Shown piece by piece: positions 23,501 through 33,299 of a stretch of DNA of 64,000 nucleotides. The notes under the pieces are model-generated. The model did no database searches. It saw only the letters and a program-made list of their open reading frames with translations, and was not told where the DNA came from. The stretch's first letter is position 1; the number at the start of each line of letters is the position of its first letter. Source of the stretch: Undaria pinnatifida (lineage: Eukaryota; Sar; Phaeophyceae; Laminariales; Alariaceae); assembly GCA_012845835.1 (NCBI GenBank), contig JABAKD010000030.1, forward strand, positions 3,039,416 to 3,103,415. The letters are read 5' to 3'. Both the position numbers and the translations under genes were made by a program.

Positions 23501-26500
23501 AGAACGAGAAAAAGAGCAACAACAGCAACAGCAGAAACAGCAGCAGCAGCAGCAAACACACGAAAGGGACAAGGAGACAGGGGGAGCACAGGCGCAGACA
23601 GGGACGGAGATGGGGACATGAGGGCTTGGAGGTGGACATCAGGCGGACTCGTATCCCCTCACACTTTACCCAAGGAGAACAAACTGTCCTCGCCGGCGCT
23701 ACGAATTCGGCATCGCATTCTCCACCACCAGCGCCCCATGTACACGCCTGCCGCCTTCCCCAAACCAAGAACAGAGGCGAAAGCGCTCGCAACCCATCCA
23801 GGTACCTACCGCTGTCAGTTACCGAGGGACCGATTATCGCTACCGACGGATTGACCACCTTAACCAACAGGCTGATGATCGCTACGAATCGATCGCAAGT
23901 CGCTAGTCGTTCGCTGCCGACGGATCGATTCCCGATACCAACGAACCGAATGCCGAAATCATCAACGAATCGACTTCCGCTACCGAAGGACCGACCGTCA
24001 ATACCGACGGGTCGATTGTCGCCACCGCCGGATCAACCACCGCTGCCGCCGGGTGGACTACCGATACCGACGGACCGACTGAAACATCGCTACCGACGGA
24101 CCGATTGCAACATCGCTACCGCCGGATCGACTGTGGTCGGTCGGTCGGTCGGTCGGCCGGTCGGTCGGTAGATCGCCCGGTCGTGCAAGCGGTCGCTAGA
24201 GCGACGGCGACTTGCAGCATCACATCTCCGCGCGGAGGCCCGTTCCGCTTCTGGCGCCGCTTCTAGCGGTAGCTTGTAACGAAGGCAGGCATGTTGGAAC
24301 CTCACCATGGCGGCTCGAGTACACTTACAAACTCTCTCCTCCCTTTTCCATTCCCTCCCCCCCGAAAAAAACACAAGAAAAAAAATCTCCCAAAACAATC
24401 AACACTTACCAATGAGGGCAAACGGCTGCCCCGGCCGAACCCCCTGTGGCACCGCCACCTCGAATGTCTGGTGAAGGGCTCCCTGTGGCTCTTCCAAGCG
24501 AATACGAATCTGCATTCCCGGCGTCACGTCTGGGGGACACGTTACCCTAACAGGGTGGCTGTTAACCATAACATTGAACTCCCCGCCGGGCGATACGCCC
24601 CGGGGTACCGTGGCCATGTACACCTTGTGAGGCGGGGGAGGGGGGAGGTTGAGGATGGGGGGGGGGGGGGGAAGCGGTGGGCACGGGTGGAGTATGATGC
24701 GTAGTTGTCACAAGAGCCAGACAAGACCCAGACGAAACGCAAACAGTGGTTTTGGTTGTGGCTTCGATTTGCAGGAAAGAGAACATGAACAAGAACAACA
24801 CCACGGTTTGGTTCTGGATTTGGTTTCAATTTCGGGCTCCTCCGCAAGTTCGTTACAAACTGCGACTGGCTGATAACACCCACTTATCATTATAAACAAG
24901 TAAAATACATCATCGACACCACCACCACCAACAACAACGACGCCAACACCATGGCCAACAACAAACAGCAACCACCACAGCATTCAGTTTAACAGATACA
25001 GATACACTAGATATACTCGTATTACTACTGTAGTGCATTTCAAAGAACATTACACTACGATTACTCGCATACGTGTCATACGTAGAACGTACAGCAGCAG
25101 TTCCAGCCCTGGACGAAAGGCATTCGCTTTTCTAACCTGGGCATTCCTGGACTGTTGTTGCCGGTGTTGCCGGGGCACGAGCACCATGATCCGGCTACCG
25201 CCGCTCACGTCCGGGGGGCAGCGCACCTGTCGTGTGTTTAGGGTTCATTTCGTTTGGTGTTGGTTTGGGTTTTGCAAGAGACGGTGGTCCGACCGAATGG
25301 TGGCGACGACAAGGAGAGCACAAGACATCTGATGTTGTGGTACAAAAATACAAGGATCACGGGGGCTCACATGCACTGTACAGCGGGTTGAAGACATCCC
25401 CTAACACCACCATATTCACGACCAGACTGGTACGAGCTACTGCTATCTAAACTTCCTACGAGTTTCGAGGTTTCTTGCACGGGCTTGAGGCATACTACGA
25501 TCGGGGTAAATACCTTGAGCTCTCTACGACACATCACCCAAAAACTCACTTGGTGGCAAGAAAAAAGTGCATCCGGATGAACAATGCCATGGCCAGCAAA
25601 AATAATAGAAAAAAAACACAAAGATGGCATTCCGACGGTATCGGGTAGTACCCCAGTTGACCCCTTCAGAGCCCCAATTTCCCTCCCATACTAACTTCAA
25701 GTAAATTTGTCCCCAAGGAGGTTTTCCAGCAGCGAAGGCGTTAAGAAGATCCGTACGAGGCACAAAAAAAAGTGGCACAAGATTGCTACCTCGATCGTTG
25801 CACATGTAGGTTCTTGACAGCTCTCAAAGCCCAGCGTGAGGAGCATACTGGTACTACGTCCACATTTCATTCAGGATACAGCCCATTGATACATACCTGG
25901 TATATATATGAAGATGAGTTTCGACAAAATCTTCCATCTCACAGCTGGAGTGTAGTGTTTTTATTTTTATAATATATGTGAATATATATATGCTCGGATA
26001 CGTTCCGACATCGGTTCAACATTTTCAGCGTTCAACATGTTTAAACATTCACCGCGCACACCGATGTGGTTGCGTAAGCTATATACCTGGGGAAATTTAC
26101 GAGTACTCACCACCATTGGCAAACCGCCAGCCATGACTTGGAACTCCTGGCCAGGTCTCACACCGTTGGGAACCGTCACGGTGTACGGTATCGAATCGCT
26201 TTGGGCGCGCCCCCCCGCGCCTGGTATGGAATACGCCCCGGGTTTCTGCTCCCCCTGTAAGGCAGTGGCAGGGGGGGGGTGGTAAGAAGAAACGTGTATA
26301 TATACAGTCGTCGTATCATACCCTATAGCGCGGGGGCCGAGTTTAGTCAGGTGCAATCGCTCGTCTATAGGACAGGTACGCTGAAGCGAGCAGCAATGAC
26401 GAGGCGTGCCATGCGTTGCGCAGGGCAAAAAAGGCTCTCTCATGAGGGCCTACGGCCAGAGGTCGGACGCGCAAGTGGACACTAGCGCGTTCATGGCAGA

Positions 26501-29500
26501 ACCGTAGCTACTGTTGCATTTGCACACCATGGTCGTGAGTCGTTAGCTTGTACTGTAGTTATTGTCGGTAGTGTCCGGCGTTCCTACACGTAGCGCAAGG
26601 GATTCTGTATTATACCCACGGTAAACAGCTGTACGGTGCATTCAGCAAAATATGAAGATCATGTGAAAAATGAAAAAACACCAAATCAAGCTGTATAAAA
26701 TAGCTCCACAGCAGCTGCGCTCTACCGCAGACAATCCTGATAAAACGCTGTTGAGCTGGACGTTAAGCTCGCGACGGGCACATGATAGAACGCATGAGCA
26801 GTCGCAGCTTCAAGCCTTATAGTTGGCACTCCATCACAAAATCGTGTTCGCCAAACGGCTGAATAGTACGAGGCAATTACCATATGATCATTGTTGTTGT
26901 TGTTGTTGTTGTTGTTTTCACATTAACTCGCATAATCAAGTCCGTGGTCACAGGACAGGCTCCAGTCACTCTGGAGCTGAGGAATACCCCAGGGAAAAAC
27001 ACACACAACCCAAGGTGGTACACGCATATATCACAGCTGACGCAATTCATGCCTCCACCAGAAACATATAAAAGTGAAATCGGGAGTCAGTCTACGATGT
27101 GCCAGGTCCAGGCCGGTGCATACGTCTCACTACTCACGCCTGGAGAAACCAAATATTCCGATTGCCACCCAAGGAAGACTATCACGTATATATTACACGT
27201 AGTATCTATCACTACGCATACGCACGACAGGCATAAGTCAATTGGAGAAAAAGAAACAAAGAAAAGAAAAGAAGATAAAGGAAAGGAAAGAAAAGAGAAG
27301 AAAAAACGAAACAAGACGAAAAAGGCAAGCAAAGAGAAGAAAATACAAGAAAAGCAAGAAAAGACAAGACAGGAAAGCAAGGAAAGAAGAAGAGAAAAAA
27401 AGAAAAAAGAAATAGAAAAAGAAAAGAAAGAAAAATGTCATACTAGCAGACCCTAGGAACTGGCTAAGGATGGCATTGGGCTAACAGAGGGTATCACGTC
27501 CATCATCAATGGCACCTGGGAGAGAACGCAACATGGCGAAGAAGTCAGGGCGGTCTTATGCTATCTTGTGACGGCCATTAGAAAGCCCACAACTTTCAAT
27601 ACGATGATGGCCAAACCCAGACTTCAGTCTCTTGGGCATGACGCTCCCCCTTCCGCCCCTCCCCCCTTCCTCCCTTTCCCCCTTCCCCCTCCCCCCCTCC
27701 CCCCTCCCCCAGTCCCCTCCCCGCCCCCCCCCCTTTCCCCTCCCCCCGGCCGCTTAGAGATGCCAACGGTGGATGACGCTGCCGCATATAGGCGTGTCGC
27801 CTACACGGAATACTTATAAAAGGCGCGTCGCCACAGGCATTTTTCAGCTATAAGGCGGGTATATGGCAACAAGGCGAGTATATACGACAGTAAGGTGACT
27901 TCAAGACACTTTTCACCACGCTGCCATATTTCGGAACCACCACTGCTGCTGTACATATATTAGAAATAACGGAAAATACAATTCAGCTGTGGGATCGACC
28001 AAAAATGATATTATGATCAAAACTTAGCTTTGCAAGCTGCGTGTGATACTTCGATCGCGCGTGTTACGGGGTGTGCATACCCTCGTGAAGGATACAGGTC
28101 GGTGACTCCCCTGCTAATGCCAGGGTCAACAGGACTAAGACGTTCAGCCTTGTTCTGCGCACGGAAACTACGTACATACCATACGACTTAGAACACGCAG
28201 GGACATGGGATACCTCCATCACCCCAATGACAAGACGAAAAATAGTGGGTGAAAGACGTACCCTACGGGTAAGACCTACCGGTACCGCTAGGCGACGTCC
28301 AAGGGAGACACTGGACGGCGGGGTCATGCTTGCTTGCACAGATGCTCCAGTAGAGGGGAGAAAAATGCAGGATTATCGGGGGGGGGGTGTTATGAGGTGC
28401 TGCGAGCACCGGTAGTATTTCAGCGTTCGACACAGCTCACTCGAAGTACTTCGGGGTTCCGTATTCTGCAACCTGCCTCACCTCATCGACAGGATCTTCG
28501 GGATTCGACACTGCGGACACTGCCCATACTCGCAGTATGGTGTGGTCCTGCATTCGGATACTTGCCATTGCTGGCAGCATTTCGCCCGCTAGTAGCACAA
28601 AACACCCTTCAACACTCCCAAGGGAACACGAACTACAGTAGAAGATGAACATGGGTTTAAAAAAGCCCTAGACAAGACAATACGGGAGGTAAGAGCGGTC
28701 ACACAGGCTTGTTCTGCAACAGTAACGACAAGTGCACTTTGCTTCGCTTTCTCCAAGTAAGTCAGGTTTTGAACGCATCCGCGCCACCCAGAGCACCCCG
28801 ATTAAAACGCGCGGGCGTCATTAAACTAGTGAAGCACATTGTGTTATCATGCGTGCATACCCGTTGGGGGTGTCAGAACCTACCTCAACCACCTTTCCAC
28901 TCGGATACAAGTCCTGCAGTGATGGACGATAGTGTTTCGCTCGCACTTTTCCGACTAAGCGCCTTCTAGCCCCGAACAGGCCAATGCGCTTTGCAGGCGG
29001 CGAGATAAGGTAATCCGCAGATAAGAGCGCCATTATCGAATTCGAACGGGGCGCTCTTAGACCGTTGTACCCACTACCCACTGCTGTATACAGAGGGCAT
29101 CTGTGCACCGTTTCGAAAAATTCATCCACAGGTTCCCGCGGAAAACACACAGATGTTCCCGTTATGGGAGTGGGATGTTCGGCCGGGGAGACACTGGAGG
29201 CACTGAGGGTACTGGTTCACATTGCGCAGCTGACATTGCGAGTACTTGCATTATTAATCGGGGTTCAACACTCTGTTGATACTCTTGAGTACTCAACGTA
29301 GATTGGACGTCTGTACTGCGAAGACCGCCTTCACTCGGGATTCCGTACTGGTAGGAGTTGCAGTATTTCGACCGACAGTGCTGCTCGCCCCAGTGGTCTA
29401 GTGGTTACCTACCCTCGGATGCTATTAGAGTTGGTTCTGGGGTTCGAGTCCTACGTCCGTGTTTCTTCTTCTTTCAACCTGGTATGATAAGATATTTGCA

Positions 29501-32345
29501 AAAAATTATTGGCAAAAAATAAAAATAAAAAGGAATCAAGTGCTGAGAGCGCCTAGCAGCGTGGGTAGGTACAATTCGATGCGAGCCGACGAGGGAATAA
29601 ATAGGTGGAGTCTTCGCCCGAGAAAAAAGAAGATGTGCGTACCGTAGTCGGGAGGGGGAAGAGGAGCCTCCTTAGTGACCCCGGATCTGAATTACGTCTA
29701 GGGAGAAGGAGAAAGAAAAGCGCGAAGAAAATAGAAGGGATGAAAAAAAAAAAATACCGTCAGTTCTCGCAGTATTTCGACCATTAGTACTGCAATCCTC
29801 TCAGTACGCGTAGTATGTACGTAAATTCACGATGATACTCCGATTGTACTCGGAGTAAGGAGTATACCGGGATCATCTGTACTTGTTGGCTGCTTGCCGC
29901 CAGTGGTGGATTATATTTATATTGTGGCCGTCTGGTGCACGTGGCCGTTTAGCATGGCCAAGCGGGACGATGCCGACGGACAATTGCAATTTCCCATTAC
30001 AGCAGTGTGTGATTTGCGCGTCTATTCTCAATTCTCAACATTATTAGTCACCTCTAAATCGCTGGAAAAAGTTAATTACCTACCGATATTTCTTCTATGA
30101 AAATGTACGGCAGCACGGGAGCACGGCAGCATTTTCTTCTCGAATCACTGGATGGCTTGACGTGGCGAAAGACACCAGAAAAGGACGGGATATATACTCG
30201 CCATCTCGTCATGTCTTTCCTTTTCTTCCGTGCCGAGTACCGACGTATAACTACGTACGTATGTACAACATGCACCAGGTACCTGGTACTACGAAGACTA
30301 TACCTGCAACATTGTTGCACAGGAGACCCGCCCTCATCAAAGCTCGACACGCGAAAACCCTACACCTTATGTTAAGCCTTTTAGCACCGCAGTCCCCACG
30401 CGGGGACAAAACACTTGGAGTTTGACTAGGATAATTTTAGCGGTTGGAAAAGGGTTAAGAAATATGTTTATCATACGGGTAGAGTACACATGATATATAC
30501 GATATACTGCCGTACGAAGGGAGACGAAATAAGGTTATCAATGACAGAAAAATAATTCGACAGAATCCTATGTCTTGGCGAAAGGTGCAGCCGGAAAGTA
30601 GGAAGACAGGCCCTTCAGGCGCCCCAAAAAACACCCAAAACTTCCGACAGCGCTGCTCGCGTACCGTATACCTGGTATAATATATTTAGATCCGGTCGCC
30701 CCGGTGGCGTATCAGGTCATAATATCCTCGAGCCTGGTATGGGTCAGTTTCGTGAGTTCGAGCCCCGCCGAGTGCATACTCGTATAAATTCGTTGGGACT
30801 TTTTCTTGTGCACAGATTGACTTGCGGAAAGAGCGAGAGCGTGAGATAGCAACACTCGATGAAAATCGACGAGCAGTGGGATTGCTGAACTCTATGCGCG
30901 ATAAAAATTGAAGGGAAGAACCGGGGGGAAGGAGGGACGAAACCTGTGACCATGGCTTGTCCAGAAGCTGGAAAGTAAATGTGCGAGAAAAACGAAAAAG
31001 AAAAAAAAAAGAAAATGTGTGTACTAGGCACAGGCGCGTGAGGAGTGTTTGTATAATACCTGGTAGAATCTTAAACGTTTGAACGTGTGATACTCTGCTG
31101 TGATTGTTGTATGTTACGTAGGCGGTACCTGTAGCAACAGCGTGTGGGCATTTTGGTTTGTTCGTGTGCGTGTACGGATATGATGAGTCTACGCGTACAC
31201 ACGCAGCGAGTAATTTTATTGTTTGTCATTTATTAACGTTCGCGGAGTTCATCCATGCTGCTCTCCCGTCGTCTGCAGCATAATTATGCTGCTGGATAAT
31301 ATGATACTCCAGTATGTGGGTGCACGTGCGAACAGCAGCCAATAGCACGAAAGATGTGGAGGCAAACGCCCGGAGGAAAGAAAAGAGCACTGCATTCCCA
31401 AGAAAAATCTCTAAACAAAGAGCTCTGTGCCAGAAGACTAAAAACTGTCGGAACAAGCACAATATATGAGCTCCAATATATTACAATTCACACCGGTAAT
31501 TCATTTGATTTTTTTTTGTAATCCTCCGGCGGATGGGGAAAAATATTTCATTTGATTCAATACAACTGCTGTACCACAGGTACCAGGTAAAGGCGAGCGG
31601 TATGTAAGGCTGAATGCATACGCCGGTCCTACAACCTCATGAGTGGCAAGGAGCTACCCTCGTACTGAAGAGCTGCCTCCCCCGGCCCTGCTACGTACGT
31701 TCGGACATCTCGCCAATTACAGCAAAGCCATTGATTGATGCCGGTAAACACTGGGGTATACAAAGCAAGCAGCGCACAGAAACGCACCGCAAGCAGCCGC
31801 GCAGCACCGCCAGGGAGACAGGCTCACATTTTCGTAGTTTTTCCTGTTCAAATACCTCGTGAAGTATTGCACTTCTACAACAGAAGTACGTATACCGGCA
31901 TACTGCGATACACTAATAAATATCTATTATTAGTCTACATTTGCATCGTACTCAGATCATAGTCGTCTCGGTCGAGATGTTACCGATCCTGCTGCTACTG
32001 CTCTTCGTCAGTGTGCCCGCCAAATCCCTCTCAGTCGATAGAAAGTTATGGTGGTACCCAATACAACGAATGCCAAGCATAACATACTTTCAAACCCACA
32101 ATACCACAGCAGCAGCAACAACCCACGGCACCAGCTTTCAGGCGCTGCCTTTTCCCGACATCATCCCTCAAGGACAAGGTTCTCACCGGGACTCCGCCAT
32201 TTCCTCTTCGCTGAGTAGGCCTCACGGCGGCGGGGGTAGGACGGGTCGCCGGCCTCCGGCTCGTGGCCTGCGTGGATGCGGCCGATGTGGGACCTCCCCC
32301 GCTCGCTTGACCAGCCGAGGAGGCACTGGAGTCTGTGTTCCCCAT
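8568..32345 (-). CDS. HECT-type E3 ubiquitin-protein ligase, 15 exons
   Basis: Exons on the minus strand, 5' to 3': 32345-32187, 26254-26111, 25226-25137, 24623-24410, 23342-23215, 22666-22436, 19570-19478, 18768-18601, 18030-17876, 17182-17060, 16204-16039, 14232-13897, 13402-13286, 10010-9940, 8682-8568. All introns are GT-AG, phases match, and the sum is 2310 nt (769 residues plus stop). Residues 1-53 are Ser/Ala/Thr-rich and begin MGNTDS, a possible N-myristoylation signal. Residues about 70-245 hold repeats of the form VPxGVxPGxxFxV and CPxDVxPGxxI. From about residue 385 a full HECT domain follows ([47 protein letters not shown]). The last exon carries [11 protein letters not shown], with catalytic Cys736, which forms the thioester with ubiquitin before transfer to substrate. 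Uncertain points are the start codon, the donor at 22436 (Gly-rich exon 6), and possible small exons in the 2.9 kb intron 19571-22435. Introns reach 5.9 kb. Confidence 0.94.
8720..8945. repeat. G-rich minisatellite (GGGTGGAGGTGGTG-like)
   Basis: Strongly strand-asymmetric sequence made of GGGGTGGAGGTGG and TTGGGG-type units, in the intron just upstream of the last HECT exon (8568-8682). It has G-quadruplex potential on the plus strand. Peptides predicted across it on either strand are simple-sequence artefacts. Confidence 0.7.
9265..9578 (-). mobile_element. tRNA-derived SINE, family S2, minus copy
   Basis: The reverse complement begins GGTCGCCCCGGTGGCGTATC, an A-box-like start, followed by a B-box-like GAGTYCGAGCCCCGCC. 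The body has AAGTCAATTTGTGCAC in plus orientation, then the GAAAAATCGGCGAGCAGTGG-like segment. It ends in a T run at 9270-9282, the complement of an A-rich tail. The body matches the copies at 30692 and 47401. It lies in the last HECT intron, in the same transcriptional direction as that gene. Confidence 0.85.
10117..11085 (+). mobile_element. Dispersed repeat, family T, long copy
   Basis: It starts TATAAAAAATGAAAATACAC and continues through GCTGTGAGATCGAAGATTTC and TTGCAAGCTGTGTGTGATAC. It then runs into three related internal segments, each with the core GAGGGGATAAATCTGACGG or GAGGGGGACAAAATCTGACA (about 10334, 10518, 10655), separated by poly-G tracts. The first 400 bp repeat almost exactly at 11190, 39923 and, inverted, at 48484. 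No coding capacity and no terminal inverted repeats were seen. The class is unknown; it behaves like a non-autonomous element. Confidence 0.8.
11186..11700 (+). mobile_element. Dispersed repeat, family T, second tandem copy
   Basis: Nearly identical to 10117-10600 for about 400 bp, with differences mainly in the lengths of the G tracts (11548-11582, 11656-11690). It directly follows the first copy in the same HECT intron, so a tandem duplication or two insertions at the same kind of AT-rich site (TATTATA) is likely. Confidence 0.85.
11705..11910 (-). pseudogene. Fragment related to 42060-42280, possible transposon ORF remnant
   Basis: On the minus strand this encodes a peptide with [16 protein letters not shown], which resembles ATELGRDPNVHCCIVP encoded on the plus strand at about 42165-42215. 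Nucleotide similarity extends on both sides of this core (GAGCTCGGxCGGGAxCCAxAC). Neither copy is an intact gene and both lie inside introns. The family was not recognised. Confidence 0.45.
13826..13866. repeat. (GAAAC)n microsatellite
   Basis: About seven to eight copies of a GAAAC/GAAAAGAAAC unit. It lies about 30 bp beyond the donor of the exon ending at 13897, inside the following intron. Confidence 0.9.
14705..15062 (+). mobile_element. tRNA-derived SINE, family S1, copy 1
   Basis: The head carries an A box TGGTCTAGTGG at 14716-14726 and a B box AGTTCGAATCCC at 14759-14770, spaced as in a tRNA gene. The body includes GCGCCTAGCAGCGTGGGTA-like sequence at about 14830, a GACCCGGGGTCTGAGTTACT segment, and an A-rich tail (AAAAATAAAAAGATAAAG, then GAAAAC repeats). 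The same order of blocks occurs at 29387. It is inserted in a HECT intron, antisense to that gene. Confidence 0.9.
16688..16760 (-). mobile_element. Family T terminal fragment
   Basis: GCAAAGATGAGTTTCGACAA and ATCTCACAGCTGGAGTGTAT are the complement of the family T start. The fragment ends at an AT run (TATATATATA). Only the terminal 70 bp remain. Confidence 0.75.
18271..18550. repeat. (GCAAG/GCACG)n pentanucleotide array
   Basis: About 280 bp made of AAGGCAAGC and AAGGCACGC units, giving a higher-order 10-15 bp pattern. All six frames stay open because the unit is 5 bp without stops, which explains the long spurious ORFs here. It lies in the intron after the HECT exon 18601-18768. The same core unit makes up the array at 61355-61796. 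Confidence 0.95.
18770..19395. repeat. (ATC)n trinucleotide-rich tract
   Basis: More than 600 bp of CATCATCACC/ATCGTCATC-type repeats, filling most of the intron between the HECT exons 18601-18768 and 19478-19570. The acidic or Ile/Met-rich ORFs predicted here are artefacts of the repeat. Confidence 0.9.
20535..20610. repeat. (CAG)n microsatellite
   Basis: CAGCAGCAC and CAG units over about 75 bp in a HECT intron. A pure run of about eight CAG occurs at 20580-20607. Confidence 0.9.
21571..21887 (-). mobile_element. tRNA-derived SINE, family S2, divergent minus copy
   Basis: It keeps the family S2 order: a T run (complement of the A tail) at 21570-21584, then CTGGACAAGCCG, CCACAGGTGTC, CGCGCTTAGGGTTCAGC, and GTGAGTTCAAAAATCCCG in the head when read in reverse complement. 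The A-box side reads TTAGTGGTCCAATAGG, unlike other S2 copies, so the head is older or comes from another tRNA. It lies in a HECT intron. Confidence 0.65.
23404..23560. repeat. CAA/CAG trinucleotide tract
   Basis: Mixed CAACAA, CAGCAG and AACAGC units directly upstream, in HECT gene direction, of the 23215-23342 exon. The Gln-rich plus-strand ORF across it is not supported as a gene. Confidence 0.85.
23810..24175. repeat. Degenerate minisatellite plus (GGTC)n
   Basis: About a dozen units related to CTACCGACGGATCGATT, at roughly 21-27 bp spacing, run from 23818 to 24133. A (GGTC)n run follows at 24133-24170. The array sits in the HECT intron between exons 23215-23342 and 24410-24623. Confidence 0.8.
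25912..25975 (-). mobile_element. Family T terminal fragment
   Basis: GATGAGTTTCGACAAAATCT and CATCTCACAGCTGGAGTGTA, the complement of the family T start, ending at an AT run (ATAATATATG). Only the terminal part is present. Confidence 0.75.
27240..27440. repeat. Purine-only tract (A/G)n, 200 bp
   Basis: Almost no pyrimidines on the plus strand over about 200 bp (GAAAAG and GAAAGAA units, some ACG/AAC breaks). It lies in the largest HECT intron. The Lys/Glu-rich and Phe/Leu-rich ORFs here are artefacts of composition. Confidence 0.85.
27640..27755. repeat. C-rich pyrimidine tract
   Basis: CCCCTCCCCCTT-type sequence over about 110 bp in the largest HECT intron. Confidence 0.85.
27960..28185 (+). 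mobile_element. Family T, diverged copy
   Basis: It keeps GGAAAATACAATTCAGCTGT, TTTGCAAGCTGCGTGTGATA, TTCGATCGCGCGTGTTACG, AGGATACAGGTCGGTGACTC and GTCAACAGG in family order, with many substitutions. It is therefore older than the copies at 10117 and 11186. Confidence 0.8.
29387..29757 (+). mobile_element. tRNA-derived SINE, family S1, copy 2
   Basis: A box TGGTCTAGTGG at 29394-29404 and B box GGTTCGAGTCC at 29441-29451. The body matches copy 1 at GTGCTGAGAGCGCCTAGCAG (29540), GACGAGGGA (29588), GACCCCGGATCTGAATTACG (29677) and GCGCGAAGAAAATAGAAGGG, then an A tail at 29743-29755. It is in the largest HECT intron. Confidence 0.92.
30692..31015 (+). mobile_element. tRNA-derived SINE, family S2, plus copy
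   Basis: The head GGTCGCCCCGGTGGCGTATC is followed by B-box-like GAGTTCGAGCCCC at 30754-30766. The body has GACTTGCGGAAAGAGCGAGA, CAACACTCGATGAAAATCGA and CGCGATAAAAATTGAAGG, and an A-rich tail at 30990-31014. It matches 47401-47836 and, inverted, 9265-9578. Confidence 0.92.
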
Positions 32346-33064
32346 GCTCGACGACAGATACACTCGCGGACCAGCGCCGCTCGCCCCGGCACCCAGTGTT
32401 GAACAGCAGCAGCTAACTTGTAGCGTTGGGTCTTTTGGTGAGGAAAATAAATAAAAGAAGACAAATGAACGATCGTACGAGAGGCTCAACGAGTCGGGAT
32501 ACGTCCGCCGCTTCTCCCCCCCCCCACCCGGTAGATTAGGGCTCACTCTAGCGCACCCGTTAGGCCTAAGAAAGCTTCTTGCCGTGTCTGTTCTATGTGC
32601 GTCCCTCTGGCTGCAAGACAAAGTAGTCTTTGGGTTTCGTAAAAAAACGAAGCGATTTGAAGGGTTTGGCGCCCTCTTTGATAACGCCACTAAATGTCCT
32701 ACTAAACCCTTTGTCGACCAAATCGTCGATTGTATATTTTGGGTACCTTTCAATTGATATCTTTCATCCTCTGTTGGCCGGTATGTTCCGTGTCGTGCTT
32801 TGAAACCAGCACCTGGTACAGGACGAATGGTAATCCTCCATCACCCCATACTCGCGTGCACACGGCTTGCGAGGCATAGTTGAGAGAGAAACTCAAAGGT
32901 TTGACCAGAATGCTTGGGGCTGGTTGGTCTCTCGAACGGTGTTGACGTCGGGATCGGGTTATCGCGGGTTCAATCCTTGGACGCGCCGTACATATTGTAC
33001 AACTGCATGCAGTTGTATTCACGTCGCTCGATCTGTTGTTGACGTAGTATACTCTCAGCGGCAC

Positions 33065-33190
33065 GCGATGCTGCTGCTGGTGCTGCTGGTGCTGCTGGTG
33101 CTGCTGGTGCTGCTGGTCGTGCTGCTGATACTGCTGGTACTGCTGGTGCTGCTAGTGCTGCCGCCGGTGGTGCTGCTTGCTGCAGCAGCA
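33065..33190. repeat. (CTGCTGGTG)n tract
   Basis: CTG-based repeat upstream of the HECT start. The Leu-rich plus-strand ORF (32867-33310) is a translation of this tract and is not called. Confidence 0.85.
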
Positions 33191-33299
33191 GCTAATTGTT
33201 GTTTGTGCCGTTCGTTGTACCTCGTAGTACCGCAAGTTGCACCACTCCACTTACTCTCTTCTGTGGCACCTGCCGTTTACACGTCTGGTGAACGGTACA

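Noticed and set aside
31941-32402. Plus-strand ORF with a signal-peptide-like start ([15 protein letters not shown])
   Set aside because: It is antisense to HECT exon 1, the hydrophobic run comes from CTG repeats, and the rest has no domain.
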